Position numbers and translations under genes: made by a program. This document shows positions 1 through 11,994 of a stretch of 64,000 nt of DNA, one piece after another. Origin of the DNA: Amborella trichopoda (lineage: Eukaryota; Streptophyta; Magnoliopsida; Amborellales; Amborellaceae); assembly GCF_000471905.2 (NCBI RefSeq), contig NW_006499728.1:2525266-2589265 (forward strand). Direction: 5' to 3'. The stretch's first letter is position 1. Each line of letters starts with the position of its first letter. The notes under the pieces are model-generated. The model was given only the letters and a program-made list of their open reading frames with translations. It had not been told where the DNA came from and searched no databases.

Positions 1-149
1 GCAAAATCATTGCCCTACTGCAACTACGGTTAAGGCTGGATAAAGAAAATGAATCCAAGTAAATCAGGATTATTGGCTATATCCCTTAACTTTTGATATA
101 TGTGTGGTTATATCTGGTAGCTTTTTGATATATATATGTGACATTTATA

Positions 150-470
150 GGGGATCTCAAAAATTTCACTAGAAAAAATTGTTTTGATGCTCAAATATGC
201 TCAAATTAATGATCTCAACATTAAGGTGTACGGAGATTAAAAAAAATATGGATTTCAAATTTTGAAAATAGTGCATCCCTCACTACATTTTTTTACTGTT
301 AATTTTCAAGATTTTCAAGTTTTTAGAAATCTGCTCGATCTACAATGAGATTTAAATTTTATAATTAGAGATGAAAATATATTTTAAAGCTATCGCGAAT
401 ATTTTCCATATTTAAACCACATTCCTAGCTATTTGAAGATGTACCTTACTTTGATTGTGCTTTGAAGCCA
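150..470. mobile_element. Diverged copy of the ~390 bp Mutator-like MITE family
   Basis: Shares the internal landmarks of the better copies: a 'TTTCACTAGAAAA' stretch, 'TTTTGATGCTCAAAT', a degraded core palindrome, 'TTCAAGATTTTCAAG' and 'GATCTACA'. The terminal inverted repeats are too worn to place the ends, so the borders are approximate. No coding content. Confidence 0.5.
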
Positions 471-2442
471 AGGGAGCCAGACTTATAACTTATCAGCATC
501 AATTCTCTACACTCTTGAGACACTGCCTTTTAAGTTGATCTCTCTATCTGGATGCTCCCTTTTATTGGTAGATTTTTCTCTCATACATACACATACACAT
601 GCGCACACTCACTTGAACAATGCCTTTTTAATTGTGAGGATGGGGTATGTGTGCGAGCGCGTGAGGGAGAAAGAGAAAGAGAGATCACCTACAAAAAAGG
701 CACAGCCACTAACGTAAGAAGCAGTACACCAGGAGCAGGTGTCTCTGTGAGAGACAGATCCACCCTCAGAAAAGGCACCACCCTAGGTCAACCTAGATTG
801 CGAGTGTCTGAGAGAGAGAGAGGAGAGAGATCCACCATCCGAAAAAGCACCACCCTTGGTTAACCTAGTTCAATGTTCAAAAAGGCGAATGCGGTTCAAT
901 GTTCAAAAAGACGGATGCGGTCACCTAGATATGCGCCCAAATAACTGGGCAGCCTTAAGAAAAAGAGCTTGCGGTGGAGCCATATGTTGTTTTGTGTGTG
1001 TTTCTGAATATATGTATGTATGCATTTAGTACATGCATGTACATATGCATGTATATGTCAAGCCTCGTACGAAATTCTTAAAGATCCTTCTTTTTCCATC
1101 GTTTTTCTTTTGAATCTATATTTGTGAGAGAGAGGGGTTTCAAACACTTTGAGGATAGGAGAAAGAGAGAAAAAATCCGCTAGAGAGAGAGGCCTCTTAT
1201 CGAACACTTGGAGGTCATTGTCTTCTTACTTATAAAGAGGGAACATATAGGTCCATGTGTATCTTCACATGTATGTGTGTGAGAGAGAGGCCCCATTGAA
1301 TTCTTCTTCTCATATGTAGAGAGTGCGCATGGACCTGAAAGAGAGAGAGAGAGAGAGCCAATTCCATGCTTTATTTTGTTTCGGTGAATTTGAATTTTTT
1401 TTTTTTTAAAGGATGGCACCAAGTGGGACACTACCTTGACCGTTTAGGTGCCCACCTTAAGCACGTCTGCCCAGACCCCACCACCTAAGCTGCACCTAGG
1501 CGGTTTGTCAGTCAAGCCGCCTAAGTGGATCTAGATAATGCACCCAATACCAACAAGAAAGTCCTAATCTCACATTAAGAAACAACAGGGATCATTTTTT
1601 CTTTTCACAGGGCCACTATGGCCACATGTCACTCACCCCTTGGTTTGTCTCTATTTTCAGTTCCTATGGAGTAGAGTTGCTTCCCTATCAGTCTCATCTA
1701 GTTGAATGCATCTGAGAACTGTTCCAAGTGGATCGTCAATTTATCTGACTTCACAGAAACTACACTCACAAAGTTCTTTGCCATCTGCCATGAAAATCCA
1801 GTCACATAGCTTATTCACGAACTGGAACCAAGAATTGCAGCTACGAATGAATCTTCGACATGAATGAGGAGTACATATAATGATGTAGAAGTAACACCAT
1901 AGTCCAGTGAGCAACGGAAACAGTTGTCAAATTTGGTCATCGGCATCAAATGAAACGAAGCGCAGCAATGGAAATTGGAATCTGAATTCAGTCCTTAGTA
2001 GGTCACACTTACTGTCCAACACCATTCATCAATTCAGCACACCATGATGACCCCAATGGACAATGAGCATGCTATGTCATAGTCCAATGGATGATCTGCT
2101 TGAATAATGGTAAGTTCTACTTGAATTGTTGCCAAAACTTCAAGGGGATTGACTCTCATTCTAATAAGCAGCATAAAAGAACTTTCGAAAGCAATTGCCA
2201 TAGAAAAAATCCAGAATCCTATTAACTAGATACCCAGGTATCCAAAGCGCTAAAAAGTTTTAGAGAATGATTACAAAGATATTACATAATGAACAAATAA
2301 ATCTCAAATCTCATAATACAGAACATAAGGTTTATCCATCACAAGGAACACATAAAAAATAAACAAACAGCAATCCATCCATATCAAAATCAGCCCAAAA
2401 GCATATGACAGAAGAATTTTATGCTCAAGCTAATATAATAAA
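471..2442. other. Intergenic, GA-rich then unremarkable
   Basis: No gene is supported. 640-1370 holds scattered GAGAGA runs and short duplications, for example two copies of a ~27 bp GGTTCAATGTTCAAAAAG unit at 870-920. 1560-2440 is AT-rich sequence without a convincing reading frame; short ORFs here lack any recognisable domain. Confidence 0.6.
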
Positions 2443-2832
2443 GGAAAAAGTTTACATAAGGTGTCAACCTTATACTGTACAAGCAAGGTGCACCTAGAAA
2501 ACCCACTAGATAAGGTTGTTCCTATGCTGGAAAATTATCAAATCGATCATCTCGACCTCGAGATTCATAGTCATGAAAAAAAGGGATTTCTAGTCCGAAA
2601 ATAGTTCATCTTCTAACACATTATCTGGACCATCCATTTTCAAGATTTTCAAACGTATATAGATCTCCTTGATGGTTACCGTTTCTGGAACTTTAAATTC
2701 CATAATTAGGGGCAACAATAGATTTTCATATCATCACAGAGCTCTGTGGCACCAAAACTGCATTTTCAACATAGTTTTGAGGTGCACCGTACTTCAATAG
2801 TATAAGGTTGACACCTTATACAAACCTCACCC
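2443..2832. mobile_element. Mutator-like MITE, ~390 bp
   Basis: Begins GGAAAAAGTTTACATAAGG and ends with TTATACAAACCTCACCC, the two ends of the family. The flanks ATATAATAAA and ACATATTAAA match at 8 of 10 positions, a worn target-site duplication. The core 'CATCTCGACCTCGAGAT' palindrome is present at about 2548-2564. The element carries no gene. Confidence 0.8.
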
Positions 2833-4107
2833 ACATATTAAAGAGTTAGAAAGCAAAACAGTTACTAGTGCAATATGAGAAGTTATCCATCATATACAAG
2901 GCTTAGATAAAGAAGAAACAAAAATCAATCTGTCCATATAAAAATCAGCCCAAAAGCATGTAACAGAAGAATATTATGCTCAAGGTAATATATGGAGACT
3001 TTGAAAGCAACATAGGTAATACTGCGTTATGGAAAGTCAACATATGCTGTAAATGTGCAGTTCCAATTTGTCTTACCGCAGTGTACTCCGAGCTCCCAAA
3101 TCCTTCATCTGTTTTAGTCCAGCTCCTCACCGACCCCGGTTTGGAAAAAATTTATGGCGAAATAGAAGTTCATTCTACAGTAGCCTTTTTCACCTATTTT
3201 ACAATAGACCCCTAAACACTCCCGAGCTCTTTTCAAATTTATTATACAGAAGCAGTGGAGTTGTAAGCCAATTGAATTCTAAAAGAATCGTGTATGTTCA
3301 GTACCTATAATAGCAAATGAAGCTCAAGCTATAGCATATGATACATGGATTGCAGAACAAGCCTCATTTACTATAAGACCAAACTGAAAAAAAAACGAAG
3401 TATCCCAGTTCAATATCCCATAATTTTGGTACTCACAGAAAAAATAAATCATTTGGTACGCCCAAAAGAAATAAATGAAAGAAAAAAAACAGAGTGATCT
3501 GTTATAACCATGATCTGTTATTATACAAGTGCTGGTAAATTAACAGGGGCAGAAGGCAAGATTTGCATGGCTGCCCTCATATTATGTTATGCCCAAAAAA
3601 ACAAAAGGAAAAACAAAAAAAACACAAAAAAGCTAATCGTACAATTTCTTTCTGCCGCAAATGATACATCTCTTTCTTGTACAAAGGCAATCCAAATAAA
3701 GATGCAACAACCTTCAAGGGCATAATGGTCAAGATGAAAGTTCACTTGCCTTAAGGATGGAATCTGAGATTCCATCGTGTTAGTGTCGAATTATTGCCTC
3801 AATCTCCCATAATATACTGTGAATAATATAGAAAGAGAAAATGATGGAATTTATAGATTGATGAAGAAAATCATAAATAGTTTCAGCAATTAAAGACAGA
3901 GATGATGATAGAATTTATAGACAGATGTGCAGAAGCAAAGACAGGATTAACAATTAAAAATGGATCACATAAGTTACTTAGGAAGAAAGGATTGGATTTC
4001 TAAAACAGATGAGAAAAGATAAGTGTAGCTGAATTCTTGAATCTGAGAAGGATGTACTCACCCAAAATCCCCTTGTCAAAATTAGTACTCCAAAAAGCCT
4101 ATGGAGC
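2833..4107. other. Intergenic downstream of PIRL gene, with a flank duplication
   Basis: No gene supported. About 90 bp around 2915-2995 (landmark AATCAGCCCAAAAGCAT) resembles 2355-2438 on the other side of the MITE, so this segment is duplicated around the transposon. The remainder contains only short ORFs without recognisable domains; the 3' UTR of the minus-strand PIRL gene is expected near 4000-4107. Confidence 0.5.
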
Positions 4108-4254
4108 TTAGGCTTTGACATAGTCCATGCCATAGTGCTTCCTCTTGTTAGGCCGGGAGAAGAAACAAAACTGAGCCCAACTTTTCTTTTGTTTAACTGT
4201 CTGAGTCTTGGAATCTCTCTTGGCAACATACTCAGCCATGTACTGAACAACAGC
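4108..4254 (-). CDS. PIRL: PIRL coding exon 3 (basic C-terminal tail)
   Basis: Acceptor ...CTTTAG precedes GCT at 4254. Encodes 48 residues from AVVQYMAEYVAKRDSKTQ to GMDYVKA, then TAA at 4110-4108. This tail is characteristic of the PIRL class and is easily missed because it does not open with ATG. Confidence 0.9.
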   Translation of the reverse strand, partial: AVVQYMAEYVAKRDSKTQTVKQKKSWAQFCFFSRPNKRKHYGMDYVKA

Positions 4255-6406
4255 CTAAAGAGCAAGCATAGAACTAATCATCTTCTGATCGAGCAGAAAA
4301 TGAATCATTTGAAAAAATGAGAAAAAGAAAATAAACACTGAAGACTACAATCAAGTGTCAAATTTTTCGAGAGTCAGATGCATTTTGACAAAAGCGATAA
4401 ACCAAGGCATCCAATTTCACAATTGATTCATCAAACATATTTAAAAAGGCAAAAAAAAACGAAGGAAAAGTGGCTGAAATTTGAAACTCCAGAAGAATTT
4501 TGGCAGAAATTTTGATCAAATTCTTTTTATGTAACTCGGAATCAAAATTAGTAAAAAAATACATTTTTGGAAAATTGATTGACTTCATTCAAATTGCATG
4601 GTATAAAACGATGACATATATACCATGACATATTGATGAAGGCCATGATGCCCTTTCCGTTTTGAAGAGGAAAGATAACTAAAGACTGTTACAAATTAAG
4701 CCTATGAATCTGACTTATGTCAGGAAATTTGGTGGGGAGGATGAGTAAATTTCAACTGTACATCACAAAAGTATATCCTTCAATCCAACAGTGATTTGAG
4801 AACTTCCAAATACCTGAGCCCCCATTTCAGCTACATGTCTTGGTGGCACCTCCAATGGAGTCTCTTCAGCATGAAGCACTTGCAGATTGGATAGCTTAGC
4901 AAAGGAGTCAGGGAGCACCCTTATCTGGTTATTGCTTATATCCAACTCTTCAAGCATTTCGAGGTTTCCAATAGATCGAGGTAGAGCCTGTAAATCCGCA
5001 AAATTCCTACCTACATTCAATTTCACAAGGTTGGTAGCAAGGCAAAGGCTCTCAGGCACTGACTCGAGCTCATTAAAGCTCACATCAAGCTCCTTCAATT
5101 TCAATAGAGAAGCCATGGTAGTAGGTAGGCTTTTGATCTTGTTATAATGCAAAGTCAAAACCTCTAAGGATTCGAGCCTTCCCACTGCTTCAGGAACAGC
5201 TTTCAAGTGGTTGAAATCAGCTCGAATCTCGACAAGAGAAGAACACTGACCTATCATATGGGGTAGTTCCTCTATCTCGTTGGTTTCAACATTCAATATC
5301 TTGAGGCTTATGAGGTTTCCTATTGTGCTGGGGAGAGAGGACAACTGATTCGAGCTCAGGTCAAGGTTATCAAGTCGAGATAGTTTTCCAAAAGTTGAAG
5401 GCAATGATCTTAATCGGTTTCCACGCAAATCCAAATCGACCAAGCAAAACAAGTCCCCGAAAGAGTCAGGGAGCTCCTCTAACCGATTAGAGTGGAGGTC
5501 GAGTTTAGTTAGAGAGGAAAGGCCTCCTATAGTGTTGGGTAGGGCTACTATTCGGTTTTCTGAAAGGTCAAGGGTGCATAGGCCAGAGAGCTTCCCTAAG
5601 GAATCGGGGAGCCACTCTATTTGCTCTGTCAGTTTGCCTTGAAGATTTAGGTCCCTGGTGCCTTTCTTAGAAGAAATCTCGAACATACTAGCGAGTTTAA
5701 TCAAACTCAACTTCTCACTGTCTTCACCTACACATGTTGAAATATAACTGCTCCATTAACAAACCAAATCGGACCATTGATGGTAAGGCTATGCATGCAA
5801 GGCATTGCGAGTAATGTCAATTTCAGATGAAAATTACAAAACCTTGGGTATTATTAGCAGTCATTACTGCTAAATTTGGTTAAAGTTCCAGTTCACTATA
5901 TAGATGAATTATATACTCCAATTTCTTCACTAAATTCTCAAATAAACCTTCAAATAAACTTTTATGAAATAGAGGATACAGATTATAGAACATAGAACTA
6001 TAATTATAGGAGATAGAACTAAACACAACGTCCATTTCACTAAGTGAAAGAAATCAGTGATGGGCTTTCTTCTTAGCACCAGATAAATTTCTATAGTTAA
6101 GAACAATTCAAAATGTTAGCGAATTCCTCCATTCAGAAAGCATAACACTACACAAGATCTGAAACATAATTACTTCCACTACCGAAAAAATATCAAGAGA
6201 ATACTGTCCAAAAAGAATGAAGTTATACTCCTGAAAGAGAAATATAACAAAACAGATGTATTGATAACCAAAAGTACTTATTCCAGCCACCATGAAGCTA
6301 TGTTTTAGTATATGAAACAAAGTTACAAACAATTTGAAGCACAAAGAGCAATCTACAGTAATGCATTTCTAGCACTAGAAAACTACCAACAATGCAAATC
6401 ACTTGG

Positions 6407-6481
<75 letters not shown>

Positions 6482-6529
6482 GAGGAGGAGGAGGAGGAGG
6501 AGGAGGAGGAGGAGGAGGAGGAGGAGGAG

Positions 6530-6569
<40 letters not shown>

Positions 6570-7453
6570 GTACGACGAGACGACGAGACGACGACGACGA
6601 CGACGACGACGTACGACGACGTACGACGACGTANNNNNNNNNNNNNNNNNNNNNNNNNNNNNNNNNNNNNNNNNNNNNNNNNNNNNNNNNNNNNNNNNNN
6701 NNNNNNNNNNNNNNNNNNNNNNNNNNNNNNNNNNNNNNNNNNNNNNNNNNNNNNNNNNNNNNNNNNNNNNNNNNNNNNNNNNNNNNNNNNNNNNNNNNNN
6801 NNNAGAGAGGGAGGGAGGGAGAAAGACTAACCAGAAGCAGTAACTGGTTTCAAAGAGGAATTCCTCAGACCCCTCGAAACATCAAGACCCAAGGTGACTC
6901 CGTCAGGGTAGAGAGAAGGCTTGGCCTTCTTAACAAAACTGTCATCTCTACTGTACACCTCTCGACTACCCTCAACTGATGCTTGTTTAGAGAGAGAATC
7001 AAACCCATCACTAGCACTATGAACACTACTGTTAGATGTAGAAGCAACGGATGGCGTGGCAATTGTATGTTTTCCATTAGAATGAGAGTTCTGGCTATAA
7101 TTCATGGACGACGAAGGCAGAGCTTTCGAAGCTCTTTGAAGCAAGTCATCGAACAATGCATGGGTCCTCTCGAGATCGATGAGTTGCAGAGCTTCCTTCT
7201 TTTGATATTTGCTCTGAAAGAACACCAAGTTTTTCTGCATCTCTTGCAACACAAAGAATAGCTCATCAGGAACATCAGGGGCCTTTCTCTGTCTATTAAT
7301 TCCATCAATTCTCGCATGTTCTTCTTTCTCTACATTTTGAATAATGGCCATGGCTGCCTCTACCTCATCTAGACCAGGCCTAGTGGGCAAAGATCTATGA
7401 ATTCTCATGATCTCTTCCACTACGCCATCGATTGACTGTAAAAAACTACCCAT
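4108..7453 (-). CDS. PIRL: Plant intracellular Ras-group LRR protein (PIRL), three coding exons
   Basis: Joining 7453-6832, 5727-4814 and 4254-4108 gives 561 codons with the stop (560 residues), close to the ~530-550 residues of Arabidopsis PIRL4/PIRL5. Residues 1-208 form the PIRL-type N-terminal region (VVEEIMRIHRSLP and LDEVEAA near the start, a likely coiled coil at ~60-110, then a Ser-rich linker). Residues ~232-510 hold about ten LRRs of the LPxxIGxLxxLxxLDLxxNxL type, related to animal SHOC2/Sur-8. The tail is basic (KQKKSWAQ..., ending GMDYVKA). PIRLs are plant-specific cytoplasmic LRR proteins thought to be scaffolds; some Arabidopsis members are needed for pollen development. That role here is inference. 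Both introns have GT..AG borders and intact phase. I chose ATG 7453; the frame also extends three codons upstream to a GTG. There is no signal peptide or membrane segment. Confidence 0.93.
4814..5727 (-). CDS. PIRL: PIRL coding exon 2 (LRR array)
   Basis: Acceptor ...TGTGTAG precedes 5727. The first two bases complete the split Gly codon and the frame continues EDSEKLSLIKLASMFE. The exon ends ...HVAEMGAQ at 4814 with donor GTATTT. 914 nt, ending in phase 0. It carries the whole LRR array. A frame-opening TTG at 5710 is not a start codon but lies inside the exon. Confidence 0.93.
6409..6633. repeat. Compound microsatellite GA / GGA / GA / ACG in PIRL intron 1
   Basis: Uninterrupted GA from ~6409 to 6478, then GGA triplets to ~6534, GA again to ~6569, then ACG/GACG triplets broken by GTACG units up to the assembly gap. 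Long ORFs read through it are artefacts. Confidence 0.95.
6634..6803. other. Assembly gap (170 N)
   Basis: Run of N inside PIRL intron 1, at the end of the compound microsatellite. The sequence resumes in GAGAGAGGGAGGGAGGG, only ~28 bp from the exon 1 donor. Confidence 0.99.
6832..7453 (-). CDS. PIRL: PIRL coding exon 1
   Basis: Starts at ATG 7451-7453 (MGSFLQS...) and ends in ...TAS plus one base of a Gly codon at 6832, followed by donor GTTAGT. 622 nt, leaving phase 1. Encodes the N-terminal non-LRR domain. Confidence 0.92.
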
Positions 7454-8460
7454 TTTTCTCACAAACCCAGATAAAAAACCCCAGAATTCCTCGGAGTAAT
7501 TTCAGATTTTTCAGCTCAATTTCATCAATTCTCCGAGAAACTATGTTACCACTCTGTAAGATAAGAAACCCAAATCAAAATCTGTTTCTTCTAAGAATTA
7601 AACTGATTTTCTCTCTTGAACCGAAAAAATTTGTATTCTTTTCTCCAAAACCAGAACCCCAATTGAAAACGTTTTCTTCTAAGAAATTGAGCAACTCAGA
7701 GAGCTCCATATATATACTTGTAAATCCGGGAGAAGAAAAAAGCTCTACTAATGAAAGGGAAAATAAAATAAAACCAGATATTCACAGTTTCAAAAAAAGT
7801 TAAAAAAAAAAATAGATATTCAGCTCCAGTCCATCAAAATACTACAAAAATACCCACCATATAATCTTCAAAATCCAGAAAATTAGATATAATAAGGCCT
7901 GATTCTCTTTGGAAAACACAAATAGAAAAGGAGCCAGATCATAAAAAAGACCCAGTTTCAACAAAACCCCAACTAATCTACTATTCCATTCATGAGAAAA
8001 AGGCCCAAAAAATATCCAGTCTAATCCCATGCAAAACCCATGAGAAAAAACAACCCATTTTCTCCAATTTTTGCTAAAAAACAAGCAAACCCAGATCACA
8101 AACTATGGTTTTATAGAAGATATTTAGAGAAGGCATTGAGATATATTCATCCCAATTCCATGGCTTCTATGGATTTCTGGAACATTCCTAGAGCTTGCTG
8201 GAATTACAGGCCATTTTATGATTGAGGAAAAAGAAAACAGAGCTTAAATAATTGAGAAAATATAATATTTGGGGGGTGTTGTTTTCTGCAAATTCCAGCT
8301 ATTTTCTAGCCTAAAAAAGGTCAATTCTTTGTGAATATACAAAGAGGAGAGAGAAAAAGGAAAGAAGAGAGAGAGAAAGATAGGAAAAGGGAGAACAAAA
8401 AGCCTGAAAAAACCGTGAAAACAGACAGAGACTTGTGGGGGTGAGAAATAGGGGCAAAAG
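7454..8460 (-). promoter_or_regulatory. PIRL 5' leader and promoter region, possible leader intron
   Basis: Read on the minus strand, a pyrimidine-rich tract followed by a good acceptor (TTCTTATCTTACAG, near 7556) lies ~100 bp before the ATG, and CT-rich leader-like sequence lies at ~8330-8400. This fits a 5' UTR split by an intron of ~0.8 kb. Transcript ends cannot be fixed from sequence. No clear TATA box was identified. Confidence 0.4.
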
Positions 8461-11390
8461 CCATTTTCTCACAGTTACTTGGTGGCATCATCGGATTTTT
8501 AATTGCTTATTATTTACTATAAAACCCCTTTTGACAAGTGGAAATATCTGGTCTGGCCTTATGTGGTTAATGGGTTTCATTGGGTGAGATTGCCCGCCCA
8601 TTAATACGAGAAGCATGCCAAAAGCCAACACTAATATTTTATTGGCTTTTTTGGGCTTTTGGAATTTGGGTTCAAAATTTTATTACTTAAAATACAAAGT
8701 CAAAGCTAGGAGGAGATAGTTTCTAAGTATTTTCAGCCCTTTTTATTTTCCTTGGAATCTCTATTTCTCACAAAAAAAATGTGGATTTGTGAATTTTTTA
8801 GGAAAACAAACAATAGCCCCGATCTGACTTGGAACTGGGTTGGTAGTTCCCGGTTCCTTTTATTTTTGACCTGTAAACAGTGGGAATCGAGGGTGGGACA
8901 GTCGGTAATTCCCCTTGCCTTATGGTCCTAATCATAGTTAGCAAAGTTTAGTTTTTAAATGTATTAAGAACTCTGAGTTTTTCAAAAGATATTCAAAAAT
9001 TATTATTTTTAATGGAACCAATATAAATTTATATTTTATCTTTTTCAAAAAAAACTTTTCAAAAAAAATTCTTTCTTGTAACTTTATTTCGTCGTTAACT
9101 TAGTAATATTGAATCTTTGTTTAAAGATAATTACATTAACAATGGGAGTAATTCAAGAATCTTGATTTAATAAAGCATTCCATCAAAAATTTCGCCAATG
9201 AGTTCCCTTTAAAAAGTGTACGGAAAAATGCGAGCAATATATTTCCCAAAAAAAAATAACCACCAAAAATCGCATATCTCAAAATAATAGCTAGAATTAG
9301 AAGAAGAGTAACCCAATGAAAAATATTGTATTTTTTTTTTTCTAAAAATTAATAAAAAAACAATCATATATCTCAAAATAATAATTAGAATTAGAAGAAA
9401 GTGTAACCAATGAAAAATCTTGTATTTTTTTTTTCAACCCATAGCATCCTTATAGGTAAGAGAGAGATTTAATGATACTAAATATTTCGGTAGCTAGGAA
9501 TTCCGCACGATATTTGAATTTTTTTAAGCATTTGTTGTTTTTTAAGCGAAGTTGGATTTTTTATTTTATTTTATTATATTTCAATGATGTATACAATATA
9601 GTATTTTGGATGGACCACTATTTTAAATATTTGGGTCTTTGAGTTTTCTTTTAATTAACTGCAATCCTATATTGAAAGTGTTTTTTGTTTTTTTTTTTTG
9701 AAAAACAATCCTATACCTTAGATTACAATTCTTGTTATTTGTTAATTAATTCTAGTGTTTATTATTGTTGTCATTTTATGCTCTCCATAAATCCCCAATA
9801 TGTTTTGTGTTGTGACAACATAGTAAGCATTGTTGTTGGATTTATTGAAAGTTTCAAGAAAAAATCATCAAGGACTACTCTAATAACACTAGTAAGGCTA
9901 TAAAATTATTGTTTAATGGCTTTAATATATCTATACAATAGCTGCAAATCACATATGATAATCTTTACATATCCAATTTTTTCTCCACATTTTTTGGAAC
10001 CATATCCGAAATAATGATGATTGTATAACTTATCTTATGTTTTGGCGATATGTAGTTTTTACTTAATTTTTTCCTCCAAAATTTTGAAATAAAACGTATT
10101 TATTACCGATTTTTTGGTCTATTTGATATTTTATTATTCCCTAATTTACTAATATGGCCTTAATATTGGTAATCACCCAAGTTTGATGTGACTTGGGTGG
10201 CTCTTTGTTGTAAACCGCCCAAGTCACTGTATAGAATTAGATAATTTCATAATCTTAGAGGACATTTTCCTCTTAGTTTCTTTCATCATCTTTTTCTTTT
10301 CTTTTTTTTAATTTCATTTGGCCCTTTCATGGATTCGAGTAGTAGGTTTCAATAACCTTCTTATAAGGGGAAACAAGAATCTTGAATCTCAAGGTCCTAT
10401 TAAGATCATGTACTTAAGTGACTAGAAACCGACGAGAGTGCAAAGCATAGATACACATGAGAAATAAACTATTAAAACACATGGACCACCACATGAAACG
10501 CACAATATATATGGCTCACCATAAATGAACTACATCTACCGGAATGGTAAACGAAATAAATCATACCCATGAGAATCGCCTTACAGATTTTTAGATCACA
10601 CAATTGTCTAACCTTTGTCAAAATCCTGTCGGGTAACCGTTACAAACTAGCAATACCAACCTATGTCACCAGCCAGTTACACATCTCTATTTCATAGCTA
10701 AATTGATGTCCATAAAAGCTAACCTTGATAACAACCCCGTGCTAAAAAAAAATATCACCTAAAATCTTAATGAGAACCACATCTCTATAAAAAATAAAAA
10801 AAACCAATTTCCCACCGTATAAGAAGCACCATCAGCATTTCTCTCTAGGAACCTTACTTCTCTATGTGTAGAGGCCTTGCCTCTCTTTGCATGCGCTACC
10901 ACTTTAAGCAGGAAGCCCATGCTTTTTTTTAGTAGAAGCCACCTTTTTACAGGCCATATTGGGCATACAAGTTTGTCCAAAGCCAACAAAAATAAAAATC
11001 CCAAGGGATCCAAGTGCTGCTCACGACTCTGTGGAGAAACTAAAGTTTCTGTGCTCTTTCTTTCAAACTTCACAGGCAATGTATTCCTCCATCTATTTTG
11101 GAACCAAAATATCAATGAAAGTTAAAAATTAAGGGAAAATTTAACCTCCATCTATTTTGGAACCAAAATATCAACGAAAGTTAAAAATTAAAGGAAAATT
11201 TATCAATATACCCATGAGAGATGAACTATAACAATATTTTGCCCATTTAAAACTATTTCAATTCACGAGCGCTTGTTGTTTGATGGGTGTTTTAAAATTA
11301 AATCAAAAGATATAGATAGAATGTTAAATAATCTATCTCCTATAACTATTAATAAATTTTCCAACATCAAATATTTATAAGGAAAAAGTT
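8461..11390. other. AT-rich intergenic with two local duplications
   Basis: No gene supported. A ~115 bp duplication lies at about 9260-9430 (landmark ATCTCAAAATAATA). A 59 bp tandem duplication lies at about 11088-11205 (landmark CATCTATTTTGGAACC). Small ORFs at 10759-11125 show no recognisable domain. Confidence 0.5.
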
Positions 11391-11768
11391 TATATAGAAC
11401 TGAGGCTCTAAACAGTCAAATTAGATCCTACCAGAAAAATTTCACTAGAACATGTTGTTTTGATGTTCAAATATCCTCAAATTGATCATCTCGACATCAA
11501 GATGCATAGACATAAGAAAAAAATGGATTTCAAGTTTTGGAAATAGTATATTTTTTAACGTATTTTTGGACCGTCAATTTTAAAAAATTTCAAGTTTTCA
11601 TAGGGATCTACAATATTTTTGAAGCTTTAAGCTTTATAAATAAAGATGAAAATATATTTTAAGGCTCTCACAAATATTTTCAGTATTGAAACCATATTTC
11701 TCGACACTATTTGAAGTTAGGCTCTAATTTGATTGTTTAGAGGGCTAGGCTCTAGACAAATCGCACCC
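11391..11768. mobile_element. Mutator-like MITE, GAGGCTCTAAAC subfamily
   Basis: Starts GGAAAAAGTTTATATAG and ends ...CAAATCGCACCC. Inner arms GAGGCTCTAAAC and GTTTAGAG...CTAGGCTC are inverted. The flanks contain AATATTTATAA and AATATTTAA, a probable damaged target-site duplication. The core CATCTCGACATCAAGATG is present. Confidence 0.8.
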
Positions 11769-11839
11769 AATATTTAAATCTCGACATTCAGTAAATACCT
11801 CTACACACAAAATAATACATAATCCAAAAAATCATGATC

Positions 11840-11980
11840 AGGCCGACATTGGCCCTAGCCCGACCTTGATCCCCATAGGGTTGGCCCTGACAGGGCCAAT
11901 GAAGACTTGGGCCAGGCCCGACTGTATCTCTATCTGACATGAGCTGGGCCAGGCAGGCCATTGCCACCCTTACCCATTAA
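11840..11980. repeat. GC-rich GGGCCAGGCCCG-type dispersed repeat
   Basis: Locally GC-rich with many GGCC/CCGAC words, ending GGCCATTGCCACCC. Similar composition and the 'GGGTGGCAATGG' motif recur at 21841-21990, 22205-22310, 42130-42400 and in the CKX introns. Dispersed TE-derived sequence of unassigned class. Confidence 0.45.
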
Positions 11981-11994
11981 TATATAAGATTGTA

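Noticed and set aside
6392-6979. Long ORFs rich in RE/GGG through 6392-6979
   Set aside because: They are translations of a GA/GGA microsatellite and run of N.
8040-8225. Small plus-strand ORF upstream of the PIRL gene
   Set aside because: No similarity to known peptides; lies in the presumed PIRL 5' leader/intron on the opposite strand.
10759-11125. Overlapping ORFs on both strands, with a possible hydrophobic stretch
   Set aside because: No recognisable domain, no splice partners; checked for a small Cys-rich protein and found no cysteine pattern.
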